This document shows positions 1 to 6,762 of a stretch of DNA of 8,782 nucleotides, in pieces. The position numbers and the translations under genes are program-made. Each line of letters opens with the position of its first letter. Position 1 is the first letter of the stretch. Source of the stretch: Candidatus Kapaibacterium sp. (GTDB lineage Bacteria > Bacteroidota > Ignavibacteria > Kapaibacteriales > UBA2268); NCBI GenBank assembly GCA_028691175.1, contig JAQUZU010000071.1, forward strand, positions 1 to 8,782, in the 5' to 3' direction. The notes beneath the pieces are model-generated. The model saw only the letters and a program-made list of their open reading frames with translations. It searched no databases and had not been told where the DNA came from.

Positions 1-1101
1 GGAAACCTTACCCTTTTACCGAAACCGGAAAAACTCGGAGAAAATAACGAGGATCTAAACGAAAATTTCCGCATGCACTTTTTATCTTATCTTACACGAC
101 TAACGCTTAAAGTACATGGTCCAAAAATCGGCGAAGCTAACACAACCGGCTATATTGAAGCCGACTTTTTTGGTACCAACGACGCAACTGCCGGCAGCAT
201 CAATTTGCGCCACGCATATGTCGATGTCGATTGGGAGAAAACCTCTGTACGCGTCGGCAATTACTGGCACCCAATGATCGACGCAGATCTTTATCCGGGA
301 GTAACTGCAATCAGCATCGGAGCACCATTCCAGCCTTGCTCGCGCGTGCCCCAAATCCGTTTAACCCAAAGATTTACGCAAAGCACCTCCGGATTTATTT
401 CGTTTAATATGCTGGGCAGTTCAAACGTAAACGGACCTGACGGCATGTCCGCAAAATATCTGAATAACACCGGCATACCGGAAATGACTGCCGGAGCAAA
501 ATTCAATATCGGCGATGTAACAATCGGAATAAACGGCGAATATAAAATCCTAACGCCACGAACCGAGTACCCCAGCCTCCTTACCGGAAACACGGTAAAG
601 ACAGACGAAACTCTTTCTTCAGGTGCAATAAACGCATACTTGCGATATAAATCGGGAGCTTTCACGGCAAAAGCATTTGGAATGTACGGGCAGAACATGA
701 ACGATCTCATGATGCTCTCCGGATATGCCGTTAAAGAAATAAAGCCGGACGGAGAATGGGAATATACCGGCACGAACGGTATGTCTTCTTGGCTCGACCT
801 GTCTTACGGCAACACTACACAAGTCGGACTCTTCTTCGGATATGCTGCAAATCTCGGTACGTCAGATAACACAGAAGCAAAATACTTCTCACGCTTCTAT
901 ACAGCCGGACAGGATATAGAGAATGCTTTCAGAATCGCTCCGCGAGTTAATTTCATGTTCGGAAAGTTAAAACTTGGTGCCGAAATGGAATATACTTCTG
1001 CAACTTACGGCAAAATGAACAACCTCGATAAAAATTCATTTGACGACACAAAATCCGTCAACAATATCCGCGCTATGATTTCAGTGTGCTATAACTTCTA
1101 A
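1..1101 (+). CDS. Outer-membrane porin-like beta-barrel protein, 5'-truncated by window edge
   Basis: The reading frame is open from base 1 to the TAA at 1099-1101, so the gene starts upstream of the window. The first in-frame ATG (73) is probably internal, because it sits directly before what looks like an early barrel strand (RLTLKVHGP) and no signal peptide follows it. About 366 codons are visible. The protein alternates polar and aromatic residues in short strands separated by Gly/Asn/Asp-rich turns. Recognisable stretches are GYIEADFFG, LRHAYVDVDW, RVGNYWHPM and GAPFQPCSRVPQIRLTQRF. It ends in ...VCYNF, and a C-terminal Phe is the usual outer-membrane barrel sorting signal. These stretches resemble porin/DcaP-like barrels annotated in Bacteroidota; this is family recognition from memory and the solute is unknown. 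The 3' end overlaps the convergent hydrolase gene by 21 nt. Confident it is an outer-membrane barrel, less so of the subfamily. Confidence 0.8.
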   Translation, partial: GNLTLLPKPEKLGENNEDLNENFRMHFLSYLTRLTLKVHGPKIGEANTTGYIEADFFGTNDATAGSINLRHAYVDVDWEKTSVRVGNYWHPMIDADLYPGVTAISIGAPFQPCSRVPQIRLTQRFTQSTSGFISFNMLGSSNVNGPDGMSAKYLNNTGIPEMTAGAKFNIGDVTIGINGEYKILTPRTEYPSLLTGNTVKTDETLSSGAINAYLRYKSGAFTAKAFGMYGQNMNDLMMLSGYAVKEIKPDGEWEYTGTNGMSSWLDLSYGNTTQVGLFFGYAANLGTSDNTEAKYFSRFYTAGQDIENAFRIAPRVNFMFGKLKLGAEMEYTSATYGKMNNLDKNSFDDTKSVNNIRAMISVCYNF

Positions 1102-2055
1102 TTTTTTTGCGGGGCGCGAACCTATCTCGTCCCGCAAATTTTCACAAATAAATTCATGCACCAAACGCACAAACTCCCGGTTCTGTTCGTAATACATCAA
1201 ATGCCCTGCATCGCGGAAAGTATAAACTCGTGCATTTGGAAATTTTAATTTCGCAGTATTATCGCCAACAGAGTTATCACGCGTAGCATTAATTGCCAAA
1301 ACAGGTACAGAAATGTTTACAGTCTTTGCTAACAGATCATCGAAATACTCCGGATAATTCCAGAAGCGAACCGCAAAATCATGTACTGTCTCCGCCGATG
1401 CGTCGACTTGCTCCAACTTTCGGAATGAACCAATATTTTCGGTGAGTAATTTATACCGTTTGCCGGCTCGTTGAAGTGCTCGAAATGCAGTCTGAAAGCG
1501 AGATTTGTTTTTCCAGTCCGGCACTATCTTGTTTAAATTGTCTATGCCCAACTCCTTTGAGGCAAATTCGATCTGCACACCCAAAGCTTCCGGCACATTA
1601 AGCGTTGCAGTCGCAAGAATTAATCCCTTTACTTTTTCCGGATGTTGCAATACATAATTCGTCGCGATTACTCCACCGAAAGAATGCGCCATAAGATACA
1701 CTTTTTCCTCGCCGGTCGCAGCAATAATCTCGTCCAAGTCTGCAATCATCCTCGATAGCGAATAGTCCTTGTTCCAGGCTTTTTCACTCCGACCGCATCC
1801 ACGCTGATCTACATAAATCATTCGAAGGAACGAATGAAGTCTCTCGCCACCCATCTTTTCGAAAGACTTGCTCCATGCTCCCGGTCCCCCATGAACAAAA
1901 ATGCATGTCTCGCCCCTGCCGGCGACTTTAGTAAATAATGTTACAAAGTCCGAGGTTTCGAACCATTTTATAGAGCCGATTCGTTCGTAAATTTTCGCCC
2001 CTAATACTACTCCAACCGCTGCACCAATCCCGGCAATCAAAATGCTCTTTTTCAT
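1081..2055 (-). CDS. Alpha/beta hydrolase, proline iminopeptidase-like, N-terminally anchored
   Basis: This 324-residue protein has a hydrophobic N-terminal segment (about residues 4-20) after two lysines, suggesting a signal anchor or uncleaved export signal. The alpha/beta hydrolase core follows. HGGPG at 55-59 is the oxyanion-hole motif typical of prolyl aminopeptidase relatives, and DQRGCGRS lies at 83-90. The nucleophile elbow is HSFGG with Ser125, the acid is probably Asp260 (in NATRD), and the base is His285 (in DAGH). The triad is complete, so an active serine hydrolase is expected. HGGPG plus DQRGxGxS favours the proline iminopeptidase group (S33), but epoxide hydrolases and haloperoxidase-like enzymes share the fold, so the substrate is open. 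The start is supported by AGAAGG (2060-2065) 4 nt upstream. The last roughly 18 residues pass through the 1106-1138 hairpin and stop inside the porin gene, and look like a non-conserved tail. Confidence 0.85.
   Translation of the reverse strand: MKKSILIAGIGAAVGVVLGAKIYERIGSIKWFETSDFVTLFTKVAGRGETCIFVHGGPGAWSKSFEKMGGERLHSFLRMIYVDQRGCGRSEKAWNKDYSLSRMIADLDEIIAATGEEKVYLMAHSFGGVIATNYVLQHPEKVKGLILATATLNVPEALGVQIEFASKELGIDNLNKIVPDWKNKSRFQTAFRALQRAGKRYKLLTENIGSFRKLEQVDASAETVHDFAVRFWNYPEYFDDLLAKTVNISVPVLAINATRDNSVGDNTAKLKFPNARVYTFRDAGHLMYYEQNREFVRLVHEFICENLRDEIGSRPAKKLEVIAH
1106..1142 (+). terminator. Hairpin terminator candidate after the porin gene
   Basis: TTTGCGGG (1106-1113) is the reverse complement of CCCGCAAA (1131-1138), with a 17-nt loop, and TTTT follows at 1139-1142. 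It lies 4 nt after the porin stop codon. The polarity fits termination of plus-strand transcription. On the minus strand the stem is followed by A residues, so it would not be a classical terminator for the hydrolase. The hairpin lies inside the last codons of the convergent hydrolase gene. The long loop makes it a modest terminator. Confidence 0.5.
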
Positions 2056-2106
2056 CTGACCTTCTGCATATAAAAATCAATATATTTATAGACGTATGGA
2101 TATAAG

Positions 2107-2138
2107 CAAATATTGCATACGTTTTCGTCCGTGCACAA
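2107..2138 (-). promoter_or_regulatory. Possible Bacteroidota-type promoter for the hydrolase
   Basis: Read on the minus strand, AATATTTG (2107-2114) matches the -7 consensus TAnnTTTG except at the first base. A TTG (2136-2138) lies 21 nt upstream. The expected transcription start would be around 2100, giving a leader of about 45 nt before the ATG at 2055. One mismatch and a slightly long spacer keep this tentative. Confidence 0.3.
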
Positions 2139-2143
2139 TGCAA

Positions 2144-2176
2144 ATCGGAGCAACCACTGGTGGTGGTCGCTCCGAT
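2144..2176 (-). terminator. Strong hairpin terminator after the CRD-OmpA gene
   Basis: ATCGGAGCAACCAC (2144-2157) pairs with GTGGTCGCTCCGAT (2163-2176): 14 positions, 13 paired, a single A-C mismatch (2152/2168), and a 5-nt loop. It lies 24 nt beyond the stop of the minus-strand CRD-OmpA gene and just upstream of the hydrolase, so it probably ends the WD40/OmpA transcript. The T-run on the minus strand after the stem is short (TTT), so termination may be only partly intrinsic. Confidence 0.6.
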
Positions 2177-2200
2177 ATAGTGTATAAAGTCAAAGAAAAA

Positions 2201-2914
2201 TTACTTAAGGGCAGTAATTTTCATATATACAGAACCAATATATTTTTTGCCCTTTGCGGTTTTACCTGACGGTGGCGGATTAAGTTTGTCGGTCACATCA
2301 TAAGCAGCAACAGTAACTCTGCCGGCATCAACGCCCATTTTGCCAAAATAGTCTTTAATAGCTTCGCCTCTTCCCCTTGTAAGTACTTTGTTTTTATTTT
2401 TGTCAAGGTTGTTATCCGGATAAACGTCGAGGCTTACCTTTATTTCCGGATTTTTTACAAGCATTTTAACATATTCGTCCAAGAACAATTCACTTCCTGC
2501 CCGGAGCATAGATTCTCCGGCTTCAAAAGTCGGCACCATGAATTTAATTTTTGAGTTCATAGCCTTTCCAACCATCTGAATATCTTTCGAATATTCAGAG
2601 TATTTGTCTGTGTTTGGCACTTCAAATAACATAGAGTTCTTCAAGTACTTAAGATCTGTGATATTAACGGTATAAGTTTGCCCCGGCTTCAGTCCGGTAA
2701 TAAAATAATACCCGTCTTTAGAGTTACTTTTGGCTTTTGTATATTTTTCGCCATTCGCATCCAAAACATCGATCTGAAGCGATACCGGCTTATGCGACGA
2801 ACGATCGAGCACCGAACCGGTCAGCGACACGACAGTCGAAGTAAATTGTGCTTGACAAGTAAAAGTGGTCAGCACACACGCCAGTCCAAGTCCTAAAATT
2901 TTTCCTACTTTCAT
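2201..2914 (-). CDS. Exported CRD (carboxypeptidase-regulatory-like) plus OmpA-like peptidoglycan-binding protein
   Basis: This 237-residue protein has a signal peptide (residues 1 to about 22, KILGLGLACVLTTF core, probable cleavage after CQA). Cys20 does not sit in a convincing lipobox, so a lipoprotein is unlikely. Residues about 27-113 look like a beta-sandwich carboxypeptidase-regulatory-like domain (LTGSVLD.., DGYYFITGLKPGQTYTV). Residues about 122-237 are an OmpA C-terminal-like domain. Asp167 (in YPDNN) aligns with the Asp of the GHTDNTG motif and Arg182 (in LTRGRGEAI) with the Arg of LSxxRAxxV, the two residues that hold diaminopimelate in OmpA domains. A periplasmic, peptidoglycan-bound protein is therefore expected. 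The NRRV-type ending is replaced by KKYIGSVYMKI. The start codon overlaps the stop of the WD40 gene (TAATG), which implies translational coupling and a shared role. CRD plus OmpA is the C-terminal half of PorE-type T9SS proteins; that link is inference. Confidence 0.82.
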   Translation of the reverse strand: MKVGKILGLGLACVLTTFTCQAQFTSTVVSLTGSVLDRSSHKPVSLQIDVLDANGEKYTKAKSNSKDGYYFITGLKPGQTYTVNITDLKYLKNSMLFEVPNTDKYSEYSKDIQMVGKAMNSKIKFMVPTFEAGESMLRAGSELFLDEYVKMLVKNPEIKVSLDVYPDNNLDKNKNKVLTRGRGEAIKDYFGKMGVDAGRVTVAAYDVTDKLNPPPSGKTAKGKKYIGSVYMKITALK

Positions 2915-3903
2915 TATTTGCCTCCTTTCGATTTACCGTCTTTATACAAGTAACGAACTGTTCCGTCGGCACATCCGACAACTAAAATCGAAGCGTCGCT
3001 TACAAGATCAACCGACCAAACTTCGCTATCCATATCCATCGAAAATATCTGCGTACCGGTTTCTGCATCCCAGAGTTTTATAGTTTTATCAAGGCTGCCA
3101 CTTATCAAAGTGCGGTTATCCTCGGCGAAAGAAATATCCTGCACTAATTCTTTGTGTGCCTTGATTGTCCGCATAAGGTTTCCTTCCGGCATTTGCCAGA
3201 TTAAGATATTACCTTGTTGATCGCACGACGCCATAGTTTTGCTGTCAAAACTGTAAATACACGACAAAACCGGAGCTTTGTGTCCCCTTAGTGTTTTCAG
3301 CGGCACTTTCGTAGTTAAATCTGTCGACCAGACCTTTATTGTTTTGTCGTCGCTACACGACGCAATGTATAGACCGTCATAACTGTATGCTACGTTGTTT
3401 GTCGGCATAGTATGTCCATATAAAGTTTTGACTTCCTTGCCAAGTTGAACGTCCCATAATTTTACGGTTTTATCAAAACTCGTGCTAGCAACAAAAGTAG
3501 AACTATCGTCCGGCGAAAAATATACACCGATAACTTTATCGGTATGTCCACTAAAAGTTTTTGTTTCTTTACCGCTCTCAATATCCCAAATCTTAACAGT
3601 TAAATCCGCAGAAGCACTTGCAAGTTCACGATCATTTCCGGAAAAAGAAATGTTATTTACATCGCCAAAATGCCCACGCAGAGTTTTTAATTCCTTACCA
3701 TCCGGCAAACTCCACAATTTAATTGTCTCGTCCAAACTGCATGTAGCAACCATAGTATTCTTTTCGTTCACGAATACCCCGACTGTTTCATCTGCATGCT
3801 TGCCGACTACTTTCTCAGTGTACTTTAATTGCGCACTCAGGAAAGATCCGCCAATCAGAAACGAGGCTAAAATCAATGAATTAAAACGCGTCATAAGTTT
3901 CAT
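2914..3903 (-). CDS. Secreted seven-bladed WD40 beta-propeller protein
   Basis: This 329-residue protein has a signal peptide (residues 1 to about 24, SLILASFLIGGSFLSA, probable cleavage before Gln25). Seven WD40 repeats fill the remainder, starting near residues 36, 77, 119, 163, 207, 249 and 290. Clear GH dipeptides occur at 77, 119, 163 and 207 (AH at 249). Blade ends are IKLW, VKIWD, VKLWD, IKVW, ILIW and IKLWD, and the seventh is degenerate (VRYLY). Seven blades make a closed propeller with no other domain, so it should act as a periplasmic or outer-membrane-exposed interaction scaffold. The start at 3903 has only a weak GGGG about 8 nt upstream; Met4 is an alternative and leaves the signal peptide intact. 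It is first in a two-gene unit with the CRD-OmpA gene, overlapping it by 1 nt, so a direct complex between the two is plausible. The ligand is unknown. Confidence 0.88.
   Translation of the reverse strand: MKLMTRFNSLILASFLIGGSFLSAQLKYTEKVVGKHADETVGVFVNEKNTMVATCSLDETIKLWSLPDGKELKTLRGHFGDVNNISFSGNDRELASASADLTVKIWDIESGKETKTFSGHTDKVIGVYFSPDDSSTFVASTSFDKTVKLWDVQLGKEVKTLYGHTMPTNNVAYSYDGLYIASCSDDKTIKVWSTDLTTKVPLKTLRGHKAPVLSCIYSFDSKTMASCDQQGNILIWQMPEGNLMRTIKAHKELVQDISFAEDNRTLISGSLDKTIKLWDAETGTQIFSMDMDSEVWSVDLVSDASILVVGCADGTVRYLYKDGKSKGGK
2921..2928 (-). promoter_or_regulatory. Strong Shine-Dalgarno for the CRD-OmpA gene inside the WD40 gene
   Basis: On the minus strand AAAGGAGG lies 6 nt before the ATG at 2914. 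It encodes the last residues (KGGK) of the WD40 protein. With the TAATG junction it fixes the start of the CRD-OmpA gene and supports coupled translation. Confidence 0.75.
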
Positions 3904-4297
3904 CTACTTACCCCATAATTTGTAATATAATTTTATAGATTCCCATTTTTTCTATATAATTCAATATAATTTCAATTAACACAATTTACCGAAATTTTCA
4001 GATTATCCAAAGTAATATATTTTTTTTGCGACATTTTTTGAATATATTCAAAGTATTTCGAGTTTTATGAATAGAATTTCTTTATTATATAGATAATTTC
4101 ACATTAGACAATACTATTTATGAATTAGTATGACATATCTCTTTTCGGAATAATAAAAGCATGTTCCAATTAATATTAATTATTAACACAAAATATTTTT
4201 CTTATTTATCATAGAAAGAATACAATATTACCCAAACTATATCGTTTATACTCATAATTAATAGATTACTACACAAACATCAAGTCAGATTTCAAAT
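3904..4297. other. AT-rich divergent intergenic region between the WD40 unit and the response regulator
   Basis: These 394 bp have no credible gene on either strand and a much higher A+T content than the flanking genes. The region must hold the promoters of both divergent units, but I found no full match to TAnnTTTG with a well-spaced TTG in either direction. It contains two perfect palindromes, one at 4037-4052 and an all-A/T one at 4168-4181. No Shine-Dalgarno is visible in front of the response regulator ATG at 4298. Confidence 0.7.
4037..4052. promoter_or_regulatory. Perfect 16-bp palindrome, possible operator
   Basis: TTTGAATATATTCAAA is its own reverse complement over all 16 positions. 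It lies about 135 bp upstream of the WD40 start and about 245 bp upstream of the response regulator start. The shape fits a dimeric regulator's site. In sequence this AT-rich, palindromes arise more easily than usual, so function is unproven. Confidence 0.3.
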
Positions 4298-4783
4298 ATG
4301 AACAAACCATTTATATTAGTCGTAGATGACAATAAAATCACGACAAAACTGTTGCGTCGCTATCTTGAAGCGAACGGATATGATGTACAAGAGGCATACG
4401 ACGGCATAGATTGTGTCGAAAAAGTTGAAGTCAGAAAACCGGACGCCATCGTATTAGATGTTATGATGCCACGTCTTGACGGCTATGAAACCGCTAAAAA
4501 ACTGAAATCTCAAGACCACACAAAATCAATTCCAATAGTAATTGTTACCGCTCTGAACGATGTAGCAAATCAGTTAAAATCAGTCGAAATGGGTGCAGAC
4601 GACTTTTTAAGTAAACCGATTGAAGAAAAGTTGCTTATTGCAAAAGTTAAAATGCTTTCTACAATCAGCATTAACGGAAAAAAAGCATTAGCAATGGAAA
4701 ATGCTCTTCAGGATTTCAAGGACGGCAAAATTGATTTGAAGAACACAACTCCGGAAGCGATCTACGAAGCTGCCGGACTATAA
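4298..4783 (+). CDS. Single-domain response regulator (REC) with short C-terminal tail
   Basis: The protein is 161 residues. Residues about 4-122 form a complete CheY-like receiver: the acidic pair Asp10-Asp11, phospho-acceptor Asp54 (in VLDVMMP), Thr84 (VTA), the aromatic switch position Phe103, and Lys106 in the SKP motif. All residues for phosphorylation and Mg2+ binding are present. The roughly 40-residue tail (about 122-161) has no DNA-binding or enzymatic domain, so output is probably by protein-protein contact. No histidine kinase is adjacent, making it an orphan regulator. The receiver resembles those of PleD-type and hybrid systems. The ATG at 4298 has no recognisable Shine-Dalgarno but starts exactly at the receiver's first strand. 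A strong terminator follows at 4834. The partner kinase and target cannot be inferred. Confidence 0.9.
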   Translation: MNKPFILVVDDNKITTKLLRRYLEANGYDVQEAYDGIDCVEKVEVRKPDAIVLDVMMPRLDGYETAKKLKSQDHTKSIPIVIVTALNDVANQLKSVEMGADDFLSKPIEEKLLIAKVKMLSTISINGKKALAMENALQDFKDGKIDLKNTTPEAIYEAAGL

Positions 4784-4833
4784 ATTACTGCAAAGAACCA
4801 CAGGCTATCATAGAGTTTTGCAAATATAAAGAC

Positions 4834-4889
4834 ATAGTCGTTTAGTCTTCTTAACTTTATTTAAGAAATCTAAACGACTATTGGTTTTT
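4834..4889. terminator. Long hairpin terminator between convergent response regulator and dapD
   Basis: ATAGTCGTTTAG (4834-4845) pairs perfectly with CTAAACGACTAT (4870-4881). After a 2-nt internal mismatch, TTCTTAA (4848-4854) pairs with TTAAGAA (4861-4867), closing a 6-nt loop. The plus side is followed by a T-run at 4885-4889. On the minus strand the stem is followed by a weaker T-rich stretch (GTCTTTATA). It should stop plus-strand transcription and probably also serves dapD, whose stop codon lies just outside the stem. Confidence 0.85.
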
Positions 4890-5775
4890 ATCTTAACGCC
4901 TCTTCAAGGGCGGTTTTTGCGTTTGTGTGCTCATCGCGATATTTAATAATAAGCGGAGTAGAAATTGCTAAACCATGCTCTGCGGCAAATTCCCCCTTTA
5001 CTCGACGGCTACCAGGAACTACTACCGCACCTGCGGGGATTTCCGTAGATTTTCCGTCTTTACTTTCAATTATCGTACCGTTAACCACATCATAAACTTT
5101 CGTAGATGCATTGAGAATTACGCCGGTAGCAAGAACAGCATTCTTTCGTACAATAACCCCTTCATACACACCACAATTTCCACCTACAATTACGTTGTCT
5201 TCTATAATCACCGGACTTGCACCGGCAGGCTCCAGTACTCCGCCGATTTGCGATGCAGCGGAAATATGGACATTTCTCCCAATCTGAGCACAAGTGCCGA
5301 CCAAGGCATGACTATCTACCATAGTTCCTTCATCAACATACGCTCCAATATTTATATACATAGGAGGCATGCAGATAACCCCCGGAGCTACATACGCTCC
5401 CGCACGAATAGCGGATCCGCCGGGCACAACACGAACCTGATCGCCAAGCGAAAAACGTCGGATAGCAAGTGCTTCCTTATCATAGAAAGAAAATCCTCCG
5501 GCACTCATATCCGTTAATTTGCTGTATTTAAACAAGTTAAGTATTGCTTGTTTAACCCATGAGTTCACCACCCAATTGCCGTCATTTGTCTGCTCGGCAG
5601 CACGAATGATTCCGGTATTTAACGCAAAAATCACTTTCGAAGCAAATTCTTTTTTCTCATCTTCAGTTGGTTCCTCCTTCTCTAAACGTACAAGTGCTAA
5701 TTCAATCCAGTTTTTTATTGATCTATCCTCGTCGTCGAGTTCATTTATCATTTGAAGCAATCTTTCGAAATCCAT
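4888..5775 (-). CDS. dapD: 2,3,4,5-tetrahydropyridine-2,6-dicarboxylate N-succinyltransferase
   Basis: This enzyme transfers succinyl from succinyl-CoA to tetrahydrodipicolinate, a committed step of the succinylase branch of lysine and meso-diaminopimelate synthesis in the cytoplasm. The protein has 295 residues, slightly longer than the typical 270-280 or so. A helical N-terminal domain (about 1-110) is followed by a left-handed parallel beta-helix of hexapeptide repeats (about 112-255). Diagnostic motifs are VRVVPGGSAIRAGAYVAPGV (114-133), MPPMYINIGAYVDEGTMVDS (136-155), VGTCAQIGRNVHISA (159-173), and IGGVLEP (177-183) with IIEDNVIVGGNCGVYEG (190-206). All are characteristic of DapD rather than the acetyltransferase DapH. 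The start overlaps the speB stop (TAATG), with GAGGGG 5 nt upstream, so it is translated from the speB transcript. Its product feeds peptidoglycan DAP, consistent with the OmpA-type protein nearby. Confidence 0.95.
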   Translation of the reverse strand: MDFERLLQMINELDDEDRSIKNWIELALVRLEKEEPTEDEKKEFASKVIFALNTGIIRAAEQTNDGNWVVNSWVKQAILNLFKYSKLTDMSAGGFSFYDKEALAIRRFSLGDQVRVVPGGSAIRAGAYVAPGVICMPPMYINIGAYVDEGTMVDSHALVGTCAQIGRNVHISAASQIGGVLEPAGASPVIIEDNVIVGGNCGVYEGVIVRKNAVLATGVILNASTKVYDVVNGTIIESKDGKSTEIPAGAVVVPGSRRVKGEFAAEHGLAISTPLIIKYRDEHTNAKTALEEALR

Positions 5776-6674
5776 TATTTCCCCTCAAAAGCGAAATTTA
5801 ACATCTTGTATATAAGTCGCGAAGTCGTAATATCCGGATAAGTCAATCCGTCAATCGGTGCGAGTTCGACAACATCAAAGCCGATAATTTGCTTGCCTTG
5901 ACGTCGCATTTCGCGGAAAATCGCAAGGGCTTCGTTGTACCCAAACCCATCCGGTTCCGGAGTACCGGTTGCAGGCATAACGGCAGGATCAAAAAAATCC
6001 ACATCAAAAGAAACATATACCTCCGGAGCAAGAGTTGCAACGAGCTTCTCCACCCAATTTTCTCCATGAATTCCGCGACGAATTGCCGACGCATAAAATG
6101 TATTGATTCCACGTTCTTTAATTAGGCGACTTTCTTCTATACACTGTGCACGAATGCCGACCTGCGTAAGACGTTCCGGATCGAGAAATTCAATTACGCG
6201 GGCAAAAACACTTGCGTGCGAATATTTAGAGCCTTCGAATTCGTCTCGAAGATCGCTATGTGCATCAAAATGCAGGACACTCATCTTCGGATATTTTTCG
6301 ATATGTGCTTTTATCGGTGCAGTTGAAATTGTATGCTCGCCACCGACGGTAACAACAAACTTTCCGTCATCAAGTCCGGATTTTACTTGATCGTAAATTA
6401 GTTTTAAGGCATCAGCATCGACTTTATCACCGAAATCAATCGGTTCTGCCGTGGCGATTCCTTTATCATAGCAAAGTTCGCGATCAAACTCGTCATCATA
6501 AAATTCAACATAACCACTCGATTCGAGCACAGCTGCAGGACCGAAGACAGTTCCTGCACCATAACTGACCGAGTGTTCATAAGGTGCAGACACAATCAAA
6601 ATTTCAGAAGTATCGTAGCGTGAAACCTCTTCTTCTATTGCCAAAAAATTATTTTCTGTGGATAATACTTTCAT
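5775..6674 (-). CDS. speB: Ureohydrolase, probable agmatinase
   Basis: This protein probably hydrolyses agmatine to putrescine and urea in the cytoplasm. It has 299 residues, the normal family length. The binuclear manganese site is complete: His114 (GGEHT, 111-115), Asp137, His139 and Asp141 (DAHSD), Asp224 and Asp226 (FDVD). TGTPEPDG (236-243) and Glu270 are also present. Agmatinase-type context includes YEHSVSYGAGT near 32-42 and SHASV after Tyr151. The neighbouring hutI raises the alternative of formimidoylglutamase (HutG). However, Bacillus-type HutG as I recall it has Asn in place of His in the first motif (GGDNS), and GGEHT here favours SpeB. The start at 6674 has only a weak purine-rich leader. 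It forms a coupled pair with dapD; a 140-nt gap containing a hairpin separates it from hutI upstream. No arginine decarboxylase is in the window. Confidence 0.88.
   Translation of the reverse strand: MKVLSTENNFLAIEEEVSRYDTSEILIVSAPYEHSVSYGAGTVFGPAAVLESSGYVEFYDDEFDRELCYDKGIATAEPIDFGDKVDADALKLIYDQVKSGLDDGKFVVTVGGEHTISTAPIKAHIEKYPKMSVLHFDAHSDLRDEFEGSKYSHASVFARVIEFLDPERLTQVGIRAQCIEESRLIKERGINTFYASAIRRGIHGENWVEKLVATLAPEVYVSFDVDFFDPAVMPATGTPEPDGFGYNEALAIFREMRRQGKQIIGFDVVELAPIDGLTYPDITTSRLIYKMLNFAFEGK
5781..5786 (-). promoter_or_regulatory. Shine-Dalgarno for dapD within the speB end
   Basis: On the minus strand GAGGGG lies 5 nt before the dapD ATG at 5775 and encodes the Glu-Gly near the C-terminus of the ureohydrolase. 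It supports the start choice and translational coupling through the TAATG junction. Confidence 0.65.
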
Positions 6675-6762
6675 TTTTGATCTCTTATTATTATTTATAT
6701 AATAAAATGAAGACGGCTGAAAAAAGAAATTAGTGTTTATATAAGTAAATATTATTTTTTTT

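Noticed and set aside
73..75. ATG at 73 as the true start of the porin gene
   Set aside because: The frame is open to base 1 and the sequence right after this ATG already reads as a barrel strand, with no signal peptide and no convincing Shine-Dalgarno; the gene is truncated by the window edge.
291..773. 160-codon minus-strand open frame opposite the porin gene
   Set aside because: Antisense to the barrel gene, no family resemblance and no plausible promoter or ribosome site.
2863..2865. Lipoprotein signal at Cys20 of the CRD-OmpA hypothetical precursor (codon near 2855-2857)
   Set aside because: The residues before the Cys (TTFT) do not fit a lipobox; an ordinary cleaved signal peptide ending CQA fits better.
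3934..3956. TATAGA/TCTATA inverted repeat in the WD40 leader
   Set aside because: Only 6 bp of A/T-dominated pairing in very AT-rich DNA; expected by chance.
4975..5517. 180-codon plus-strand open frame opposite dapD
   Set aside because: It lies wholly antisense to a clearly recognised DapD, has low-complexity Ser/Arg/Tyr/Asn-rich composition and no domain; it is a shadow frame.
5775..6674. Ureohydrolase called as formimidoylglutamase (hutG) because of hutI next door
   Set aside because: The first metal motif is GGEHT with His, and the surrounding sequence is SpeB-like; agmatinase is the better call, kept as a finding for testing.
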